The notes under the pieces were generated by a model. The model was given only the letters and a program-made list of their open reading frames with translations, did no database searches and had not been told where the DNA came from. 64,000 nucleotides of DNA from Mallotus nudiflorus. Lineage: Eukaryota; Streptophyta; Magnoliopsida; Malpighiales; Euphorbiaceae. How positions within the stretch are numbered: position 1 is the stretch's first letter; each line of letters starts with the position of its first letter. Position numbers and translations under genes: made by a program. The stretch covers positions 186,001 through 250,000 of the forward strand of contig CANTUR010000113.1 of assembly GCA_947683625.1 (NCBI GenBank). The letters are read 5' to 3'. Positions 11,841 to 21,431 of the stretch are shown in pieces.

Positions 11841-12593
11841 ACCATCAAGCCAAAAAAATAGCGAGGCTAATATACAGGGGCCACGACATTTAGGTGTAAT
11901 TTTTATGAAATGAATGTTGTTTTATAGTAGATAATATATTTTGGGAATTTATTATGGTGTTTGATAGCAGAGGATGGGTGGAAACCATATGGAACAATTG
12001 AAAATAGAACTAAATTCTATATCGACAGGGACAAAGAACCTTGAAAAATTCTGGATTCTAAAATTCCTTTAAAAATTGATGCCATAAAATAATAAGGAAA
12101 ATATTGAAAGTAAATCACAAATAGGGAAAACCCATATGTTACCCTTCACAAAGGCATGCGGGACCTCTTTATTGGGGGTAAAAAAAGGTAACCATAAAAA
12201 TTTTTTTATATTGGTTAAATAAATTATTTTTTAAAAGGATAATCATTTCTGTCGCTAAAACCACAGGAATAGTGCATCGAGGGGTGCACATTAATATTTT
12301 GTCCTCTTGTTTTAATTTTGTTTTCATTTTGATATTTAAAAAAATTATTTATAAGATAGGGGTATAAAAAAATTTACATGACGGTTTAAGTCGTATGAGA
12401 TTTTAAAAAATAAAAAAATTTTACAAATTACTTGTGTTTCAATCGTTACACAACGAGTTCAATCATATATAATTTAAATGCTAGATTTAAAAAGAAAAAG
12501 TATAAATTATGGGTATTTCAAGTTTATCATACGACGGATGCACCAGTGTGAAATATAGATTTTATAATCTAAAAAAATAAATTAAATTTTATA

Positions 12594-12639
<46 letters not shown>

Positions 12640-13718
12640 AGGGCAAAGGGGGCCAAAACCGTCTTGTGCCCCCTGTAAAGTTTGTCACTTTGCACACCGC
12701 AAGGGACGCGAGAAGTGATGTACATCATTCTCCTAATAAATAATGGAAAAGTTCAAAAATTCATATATAAAATACAAAATATTACAGGACAGTTTGCACA
12801 CGCTTCCGACGCAGTACAGTACAAACATCAAGGCAAGATTTAATATACATATTAAAGTTGTATGTTGAATATAATAATATATTAAGGCAATATTTTAAAT
12901 ATTATTGTTTATGCAAATAGTTTATGTGACAGAAATTAAAAGCATAGGAATACAACATTTAAGATAAGATAGAAAAGAATACGAGCAAGTTAATTAATAT
13001 TATCTTGAATAAGCTCGTAAAAACCAAAGGAAACAAAGGCAAACGTGGATGATTGTGAACAAAGTCGAGCTAATTCGTTCCATAGTAGGGTAATGGTGAA
13101 TGTATTTTTAGCAGATATTTATAATGTCCCGTAACAGAAGCGGCAACAATAGTGTATGTAAACGTGTGTACCATCACTTATGATGTATATTTGTAAGCAT
13201 AAGAAAACTAAATGAAATATAACTTCTAATATATGCAGGAAATTAAGAATCACTTATTACAAATGAAAATAAGGCAATGTAAGATTACCAGACCAAAATG
13301 ATATGAAGGAAATAGATTATAATATAAATTATGATATAAAGCTATAATATTACATGAGTAACTAAATAGAGAGATGCATTTTTTGGACAACAAATAATTT
13401 TTTATACATGTATATTATCTATAAACTTATACAATATGGGAGATAATGTTGTAATAAAAAGATTATATTGTACAATGTGAGAATTACGTACATATACAAT
13501 TATAAACGTCTATTACATATGACAAAATAAGATTGAAAAAAAAAAATCTATCTGAAGTTAAATATGTTTTTTTCAATGTACAAACAAATAATGCTTCTGG
13601 TAAATTTCCCTCGGCTCATCATATGATGTTGAATCCAAATCCCATCACAAAATATTAGTTTGCTCAGTTTACTACTCCAAGAAGGAGAAATGGCCAACAC
13701 AAACATTGCAATTTAAAC
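11841..13718. other. AT-rich intergenic DNA with TA microsatellite
   Basis: No gene is supported here. A (TA)n microsatellite lies at about 12597-12634, followed by a GGGGGC...GCCCCC inverted repeat at about 12645-12672. The remainder is AT-rich without recognisable coding signal. Confidence 0.5.
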
Positions 13719-13848
13719 TTACAGTAGCACCCTAACATTGTAAACCCCACACCAAAGATGTTTGTGCCTCGCAATTACAGTCATGCTGAAGAAGACAATG
13801 ACAATGACAACGCCGCCGCCAATGATGATAAATACGATGATGATCACC
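13719..13848 (-). pseudogene. Possible membrane-spanning exon abutting an LTR
   Basis: On the minus strand from 13848 the open frame encodes a very hydrophobic run (VIIIVFIIIGGG, then VVIVIVFFSMTVI) followed by basic ARHKH, like a single transmembrane helix with a positive cytosolic edge. It is followed by HLWCGVYNVRVL and a consensus 5' splice site GTAAGT at 13723-13718. The upstream side is cut exactly where the LTR copy C begins, so a host gene may have been interrupted. The Asp/Asn/Ala-rich opposite-strand reading is an alternative. The product is unrecognised. Confidence 0.3.
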
Positions 13849-13849
13849 G

Positions 13850-14693
13850 TCACGATCCAAACCGGGAGTCATGACCGGCACTAGGGAATGAGAATTCTTT
13901 CAAATCCGGAATCCATAGTAAGCCTTAAAAATAAAAACACATGCAATAAATAAATAAAAATACACTAGAATTAAAACTTAAATTGATATAAAAATAAATA
14001 TTTAAATGTCATTTCATAAATAAAATATTCATACAATATTCTGAATATAGAAATCTCAAACTGGTACAACACATTACTAATACAATAACACTACTACTAT
14101 AATTTTCTAGAATACAATAAAAATCCAGATATGAAATTTACATAAAATAGTTGGGCGGAAGAAGACCAACGTAAAGTACTACTAGTACGGTCTGATGAAA
14201 AATACTCTCTTGAAAAAAAAAATGGTTGAGAGGGGATCAAACCTCACTAAGTGAATTATTATAATATATATACACGTACCTCCTAATGTCATATGCAATC
14301 AATCATCAATATATATATAAGTATAAATATATATAGACATTTCACACAAATGCTGAAATCCACTTTTATATATATAAATACAGAAAACATTTATTTAAGT
14401 GAAGGATCAAATAGAATCTCAAATATTCGCAACCTCAATCAAAATATCTCACTAGCCATCAGACTCACTTAATTCTAAAGTAATTATCTTATTCCATTTT
14501 GGATAGTAAACTGACCCCAAGACACTAAGTCAACCGAGCTCCAGCAGTCTCATTATCAGTGTGATTGGCCCCGAGACACTAGGCCTACTGAGCTCCCGCA
14601 ATCACACTACTTACTCACATCAATATTCTCAATAATCAAAATAATCAAATTTCACCTCAAATGATTCTCATAATGACAAATCCTAAATCTAAC
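13850..14693 (-). mobile_element. Family-1 LTR copy C, 3' part (minus strand)
   Basis: Reverse complement of the family-1 LTR end: TCACGATCC at 13850, then the terminal block and the paired stem-loop unit (about 14500-14610). It is interrupted at 14693 by copy B and resumes at 17940. Confidence 0.8.
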
Positions 14694-15129
14694 TGTAATA
14701 TCCCGTGTTTTTAAAATATTTTTACACTGTACCGGGATATGCAGTGTTAATAATTTCTGTATATCATATGATATTTTTACGAGTTAATATGTATTTAAAA
14801 CCTATTTTAATTACTGTGTATTATTTTCAGTGTTTTACGTAAAATTTTCCCGGGACTTGCATTTTCGGGGAAATTTTCACGTAAACAATGTATTATTAAT
14901 TATTTTAGATGTATTTACGGACTTGCATGAACTCATACATATTTTTAAATTATTAAATAAAGCCTGTGTGTGAATATTTAATTAATTAGGGTTTATTATT
15001 ACCCTAATATTTTATTAATTATTTATTTGTTTTATTGTTATTTAATTAATTTTATTTAGTATAAATTATTAAAATATTAATATTTTTATGTGTGTGGTGT
15101 ATATTTGATGTGTGTAATTTAATAGTATT

Positions 15130-15180
15130 TTAATATATAGTATAAAGTATATATATATACATATATTTGTCAAAAATCAA
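15130..15180 (+). promoter_or_regulatory. Probable LTR promoter (TATA region) of copy B
   Basis: TATAAAG at about 15141 and a TATATATATA run directly precede a pyrimidine-rich leader. The same order (TA run, then CT-rich, GC-richer leader) recurs in copies D, E and F, which supports a promoter and transcription start rather than chance. Confidence 0.5.
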
Positions 15181-16290
15181 AAGAATTGTAAAATTACCGT
15201 TTTGCCCCCTCCCTCTCCTTCTTCTCTCCCGATCGCTCACCCTCACTGCGCCTCCCATTCCAGCACGCCGGACCGCCCCTCGCCGCCACCAGCTGCCGCC
15301 AACCTCCTTCCCCTCCCTTCCTCTTCCTCTTCGACGTGACCAGGCCGCCGGAAGCCCACTGGAACGCCCGGAATCCGCCATGGCAGCAAGTTGAGCTTTT
15401 TGCCGTCGACGACGATTCCGGCCACCATTTCGTGCACCGCCGGTCTTCATCGACTCATTGAGCTCCGGTGATTTCAATTCTAAGCTCCTTTTGGCCTGAA
15501 ATCAAGTGGATTTTGAGGTTTGAGCTAAAACTCAATTCGTTCACATTAGGGTTTTTGATTTTTTTGAGCTTCGAATTGGATGATTCATGAAAACTTCCTT
15601 CACAAATGTTGTTCCTAGTAGCTTAATCTACATGTATGAATTTTTGGAGATTGTTTGGATTTTTGGGTATTTTTGAATATTTTAATATTATTTTCTAATT
15701 TTCGGAAATTAATTATTTGAATTATGAAATTGGAGTTTATGGTTGAATTAGGTGTTGAAATGAATTATAGGAATTTATTTGAAATTTTTATGAATTTCTA
15801 AGTATTTATTTTGAATTATTGAAGTTTATGTGATTTTGAGAAATTAGGTTAATTGTGCTTTTATTTGAAATTAATTGGTTAATTGAGTTTAATTATTGAT
15901 ATTATTGATAAATATGTTGAGAAAATTAATTTTGGATAATCGTATAATTTTTGGTGAATTTTTGAAGTAATTTAAGTATATTTATATATATAGGGGTATT
16001 TTGGTAATTTTACCCTAAATTGTCTAAAAATGTAATTTAATTGGTTTTATTAGTTATTTAAGGTATAAAAATGATTTCTATAAATTATTTAGTATTTTTA
16101 ACTAATTAAAACTATTTTTCGTGAATTATTTTCAATTATATATATAATATACGGTTTTTCTAATAAAATGAGTTTTAATCGGTTTTTATAGTGTTTCAAG
16201 GTTAAATATGTAATTTTTACCTATGAGATGTATTTCTAAGTTGTAAGGATATTTTTGGTATATCTGGAATCATTCTGTGTTTGTGGACCC

Positions 16291-16626
16291 CGGTCGGTGG
16301 ACTGTAGTTTGGAGTCCGACCGTGGGAGTTTGATTGTGTTGAGCTTGTTTTTCGAAGTGTATTTCTTTGCAGGGTCGGCTCTACTCTTTTGAGTAGAGAG
16401 ATGTCCGTTTTACAAGGGAGGTTCTGCCGGATTTTCGGTAGAATTCTCGTAAAACGTGATATCCAGTCGAACCCTAATTTCTGATTCTGTGTTAAATACT
16501 CTAGATTGAATTTTAGGATTTCTACTAGGGTTATTCTGATATCGGTTATTTATTTCTTGTTTAGTTGCGCCGAGACCGAGGGCTAGTGGACCAGGCCCGT
16601 CGGACCTGTCTCGTGGAGCGCATTAG
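16291..16626 (+). ncRNA. Structured segment of LTR transcript (copy B)
   Basis: Three nested or adjacent inverted repeats are visible: CGGTCGG (16291-16297) with CCGACCG (16316-16322); CTCTACTC (16379-16386) with GAGTAGAG (16391-16398); and CGTTTTAC (16406-16413) with GTAAAACG (16449-16456), enclosing TTCTGCCG and CGGTAGAA. A fourth pairs GAGAC (16572-16576) with GTCTC (16608-16612), flanked by GCGC on both sides. Other LTR copies keep the pairings with changed bases. Whether the RNA is made or functional is inference. Confidence 0.4.
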
Positions 16627-17136
16627 GTGAGTTACTATACTATATATATATGCTTAGGATGCATGATTTAGAAATGCATGTTTTATGTTGATTAAATATG
16701 CATAAATAATTTGATTATTTCTTAAGTTTATATTAAGTATATTTTCGGTTTATTTTTTGGTATATACTAAATTATATGCATATTTTGTGAATAAAATATA
16801 TTTAAAATGTTTTTAAATATATTTCCAGCTTAATTTATAATTTGATTGAATGTATTTGATATATATATACTCGAAATATACCTGGTTTACTTTTGGTATA
16901 TTTCCGGTATATATATGGATTATATTGTTATTTCATTTACATTCATGCATCATATATTTTTGTGAATGAATGTTTTATATTATTTATTAATGAAGGATAT
17001 CAATAGAACGTGCTACCTAGTGGGCAGCACTAGGACCGAGTACGTACCGGTACGCCTATAGTATTTAGGCTATAATACTAACTTATTTGTGGATATTGAT
17101 TTGATTATGATTATCGATATGTGAGATGTGATTTGG

Positions 17137-17240
17137 GTGTGATTGCTGGAGCTCGATTGACCAAGTGTCTCGGGGCCAATCACACTGGCAGTCAGACTGC
17201 TGGAGCTCGGTTGACTTAGTGTCTCGGGGCCAGTCTACTG
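17137..17240 (+). repeat. Two tandem stem-loop units in LTR copy B
   Basis: Unit 1 pairs GTGTGATTG (17137-17145) with CAATCACAC (17177-17185). Unit 2 pairs AGACTG (17194-17199) with CAGTCT (17231-17236). Both enclose nearly the same loop-side sequence, CTGGAGCTCG followed by TGTCTCGGGGCC. Copy D has about four related units (24370-24605). Confidence 0.7.
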
Positions 17241-17939
17241 TCCGAATGGATTAAGTGGATATATTGGAATAAGTGAGCCTGTATGGCTTGAGTGTTGTTT
17301 AACACTATTTCTGAGGTTGCGATATTCTAAGGTTCTATGTGATCCTTCATAAAAGATGATTTTCAGATAAAATATATAAAAATGATTTTATTGCATCTGT
17401 GTGTAATTGTCTGTATATATACATATTATATATACTGTTGACTGTATGCATTATCACTTAGTGTGTATGTATATATATTATAGTAATTCACTCAGTGAGG
17501 TCTGACTCCCCTCCGTTGACTATTTTTCAGGAGAGTCAACTTCTTCAGACCTCAGTAGCAGGTCGATACGCCGGATTTCTTCCGCCCCGGCTTCTTTATG
17601 TAAATTGTCTACTTGAGTCTTATTTATTTTATCTAGACACTGCAGTAGTTGTGAATTAAAGTATGGGATTTTGTGTACTTTATTTTAAAGAGATTTATTA
17701 TATTGAAACTGGATTTGTATTAAAGATTATATACATCTATGTGATGAGATTTTGATTTAAATCCAGTTGATGAAAATGATATTATGATATTATGATTTTT
17801 ATTTCCGCTGCATATTATATTGTTACTGTTATTATGGCATGATTTATTTTATTTTTAGGCTTGCTACGGGTTCCGGATTCGAAAGAATTCCCGTTCCCTA
17901 GCGCCGGTCATGGCCCCTGTTTTGGGTCGTGACACTAAC

Positions 17940-19865
17940 GAATCGGTATGTACACAGTCCTAGTACAGCCCACTAAGTAGCACGTTCTATTGATATCCTT
18001 TAAATAAAATCGTATATTTATGGAAAATAATAAAGTGCATAATTAAATCACCAATGACATTCATTTCATAAAAAAAATATATGAATTATATCCCTAAATA
18101 TATACTAGGCATATACTAAAAATATTTAAATATATATGCCACTTATATACCAAAATATACCACAAGTATTCCAAAAAAATACCGAATATATGCTGAGCAT
18201 ATATCAAAATATACTGAATATATACCAAAATATAAATGGCACATATATACCAAATATATAATAAAAAAAAATCAAGCATATATATCACAAATATATCAAA
18301 TATACCAAAAATATACTTATTCATTTAATAAAATAATTCATGTTAAAACATAAAAACTCATAATCATGCATCTACATGCAATGTATATATAAATAATAAC
18401 TCATAAGTTTCTGCTTCTCGAGACTGACTCGACGGGCCTGGTCCAATAAGTCTCGATTTCGGTACAACTAGAAAATAAATAATAATAAAATTATAATATA
18501 TTTTAACTCATACTTCTAAGAATTCTAAAAGAAGACTCAATCTAGGAATTTGAAACTCAGACAAACATAGAAATTCAAGATCGACCCATGTCACGTTTTA
18601 TGAGAATTCTATCAAAAATTCGGTAGAACCTCCTCTGTAAAACGAACATCTATCTACTGACAGTAGAGTCGATCCTGCAAAAAAAACACACTTCTAATAC
18701 ACAGATTGCACAACACCTCGGGTTAGAACCCCAAACTACACAATTCCCAACCGAGGTTCACAATTCATGATAAAAAAGATAAATATTAAATAATAATATA
18801 TTAAAATCATTAAAAATCCATAAAATCAATAATAAGTCACAATATAATTTATTTAAACACCAAAACATAAATATCATTATTTTTACAATAATTAAATAAA
18901 AATCTCAAATAATAGTATAATATTAATAAAAATCCACTTTTGCAAATATTCAATATTCAATATAAAATAGTAAAATTTACTTTTATATACTCAAATATTT
19001 TAAATACCTAATAAAAGTAATTAAAAATCCATTTAATCACCAAAATAGTAAATAATGTATTATTTGAATATAATTTTTAAAAATTAGTATTAATTAGTTA
19101 AAAATAGTAAATAATTTTTAAAAATTATTTTAATACCATATAAAATTCTAAAATTATTTAAAACATATTATTTAACTACATTTTCAATAAAAACACACAA
19201 TTAACCCATATATCCAAAAATCACATAATATTAATAATTTCTCAAAAATTATATACATTCACCAAAAATTATTTTATAAATTCTAAAATTCATATCTTAA
19301 ATTAATAACACTAATTTAACCAAATTTCCATCCAAAATAATTAATTAACACAAAAATCTAATATTTTAATATTAAAATAATAAAAAATACCCATAATTCA
19401 AATTAATTCAAAAAAATATACAAAAAATATATTTAGGTAGCCTAAGATTCAAAAATCAATATTTCCAAAAGGAAAATTCATGAATCAATCAAAATCAAGC
19501 CTAAAAAAATAAAAACTGTAAATGACATAAACTAAATTTAAAAAAATACTTACAATCCGGATGTCATAAACTTAAATTGACTTAAGAATCGAGATATAGG
19601 CATTGAGAGGAGTTCATGGAGCCCAAAAACTTGAGCTAAAAGTGACCGGATTCCATCAATGATATTGTAGCTCTCCAAGGTTTCTTGTAGAAATCCGACG
19701 ACAGGAGGCTTCCTGATAGCGGCGGGAGGACGAGAGGAGGTACGATGAGCTTGGTGGTGATCTGTGGTGGCTCAAGCAGCACTAGCAAAGCTCGATGGTG
19801 CAGTTGCTACGTCGAGAATAGAAGGAAAAGAAAATAAAAGAAGAAGAAAGAAAAGAAAAGCTCGG
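17940..19865 (-). mobile_element. Family-1 LTR copy C, 5' part (minus strand), truncated
   Basis: This continues copy C after the copy-B insertion, reading as the reverse complement: the CTAGT hairpin region at about 17950-17990, the GAGAC block at about 18420, the acceptor-like TTGCAG complement near 18675 and the leader at 19600-19860. The expected LTR start (complement of TGTAATATCCC) is missing. The sequence ends in a purine-rich tract and meets copy G at about 19865. Confidence 0.75.
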
Positions 19866-21431
19866 TGGTGCAGTTATTTGTTAGTTATTGTATTTATTTT
19901 AATTTTTAGTTAATTAATATAATTTTTGCTTAATTTATTTTTAATATTTGGTTAATTTTTGAGTTGATCTATATGTACTCAGTTGATTTTAAATTATTTT
20001 AGTTAATTTTAATAATGGGTATTTTTGAATATTTTAATAATATAAATTATAATTTTTGTTAATTATGTTAATTAATTATTTTTGGTTGGAAATTTTAGTT
20101 ATTAGTGTTAGTATATTAAGTTAGAAATTTTTGTGTTAATAAAATTATTTTTAGTAACTAATATTATTTTTGAGGAATTATTATGTTGATGTGAATATTG
20201 GAATTTTGGGGTAATTATGTAATTTGATTGAAAATATAGTTAAATTATATTTTAAATGGTTTTAGAATTTCATAGAGTATTAGAATAATTTTTATAAATT
20301 AATTACTATTTTTAACTAATTAATTCTAATTTTTGAAAATTATATTCAAATATTAAATTATTTATTATTTTATGATTAAATGGGTTTTTAATTAATTTTA
20401 TAATATATTTAAACTATCTAAATATTTAAATGTGAATTTGGCTATTTTATGATGAATAATTGTACAATTGGATTTTATTAATATTATATACATTATTGAG
20501 ATTTTATTATCTAATTTGGAAAAATAATTACTTTTAATGTTGTATTATTTAAATAAGTTAAATTGTGGCATTTTGGATATTTTATGGATTTTTAATGATT
20601 TTAAATTTTTTATTAAATTATTTATTTTTTGGTGGATTGTGAATTTCGGTTGAGGATTTGAGTAGTTCGGGATCCCAACCCGAGGTGTTGATCTTGTGTG
20701 AATTTAGAAGTGTGTTTGCTTGCAGGATTGACTCTACTTCGGTAGAAGGATGTCTGTTTTACAGATGAGACTCTGCCGAATTTTAGGTAGATTCCTCGTA
20801 AAGTATAACATCAGGTCCATCCTAATTTTTAAATTTTGAGTTGAGTCTTCCTTAGAAATTTTAGAAGTTAGGATTTCTATTTTCTAATTGTTGTTTCATT
20901 TTTTGTCTTTTCGCTGCTCCTCCGGTCACGTCTACCAGTCGAGGTCGAACACGATATATTAGAGGAGCACCTTCATCTTGTAAGTTAATAATCAATTTGC
21001 GTATCGGGTCTTTCAATTTAAATCATATTAAATTTTGATGAGTTATATATTTGCGAGATTCTAATAGGTACTTTTAAATAATGATGCATGATCTAAATTA
21101 TAGTCAATTTATTTTATTTTCATTTATTGTAATTTTCCTTATTTTATTTATCTTTATTTATTTTAAATAAACCACGGTAGAACAAGCTACCTGATGGGTT
21201 TCATCAGAACCGTGTCCGCACCGATAACATATTTGATTATATTATTGGAGCCGATGGTCTGGTGATGCTTTGTTCTCAGACATCACCAGTAATATAATAT
21301 TTGTTTATTTAATAAATACTGGAGTCGAAGGTTTTATGATGCTTTGCTCTTAGACACCGCTAATATAGTTGGATTAATATTTATTAAATCACTAGGGTCG
21401 ATGGTCTGTTGATACTTTGCTCTCGGACACT
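19866..21431 (+). mobile_element. Divergent family-1-related LTR fragment, copy G
   Basis: Plus-strand sequence laid out like the 3' two-thirds of family 1 but much diverged: CGGTTG...CAACCCGAGG, TTGCAGGATTGACTCTAC, TCTAC-TTCG-GTAGA, GCTCCTC...GAGGAGC, a GTAAGT donor, CTGATG-GGTTT-CATCAG and a run of stem-loop units to 21431. It stops where copy D begins. Confidence 0.7.
21236..21431 (+). repeat. Tandem stem-loop units in copy G with replaced stems
   Basis: Three related units centred on GGAGCCGATGGTCT / GGAGTCGAAGG / AGGGTCGATGGTCT with downstream TTTGYTCTYRGACA. The first has arms ATTATATTATTGG (21236-21248) and CCAGTAATATAAT (21286-21298). They share position and layout with the GTGTGATTG units of other copies but have different arm sequence. 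Confidence 0.65.

Larger units (their letters stand above)
14694..17934 (+). mobile_element. Family-1 solo LTR copy B, TSD CTAAC
   Basis: A complete 3241-bp LTR running from TGTAATATCCCG to GGGTCGTGACA. The five bases CTAAC occur immediately before (14689-14693) and after (17935-17939), giving a perfect target-site duplication with no internal region: a solo LTR. It contains a TA-rich TATA region (about 15141-15170), a C/T-rich and GC-rich leader (15180-15467), a splice-donor-like GT at 15468, an AT-rich intron-like span, an acceptor TTTGCAG ending 16372, a structured 254-nt block, a donor-like GTGAGT at 16627, and hairpins at 17016-17034 and 17137-17236. Confidence 0.92.

Noticed and set aside
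15130..15477. Overlapping open frames on both strands (for example an Arg/Gly-rich 115-codon frame on the minus strand)
   Set aside because: This is the GC-richer leader of the family-1 LTR. The same region in copies D, E and F gives unrelated peptides, so it is not protein coding.
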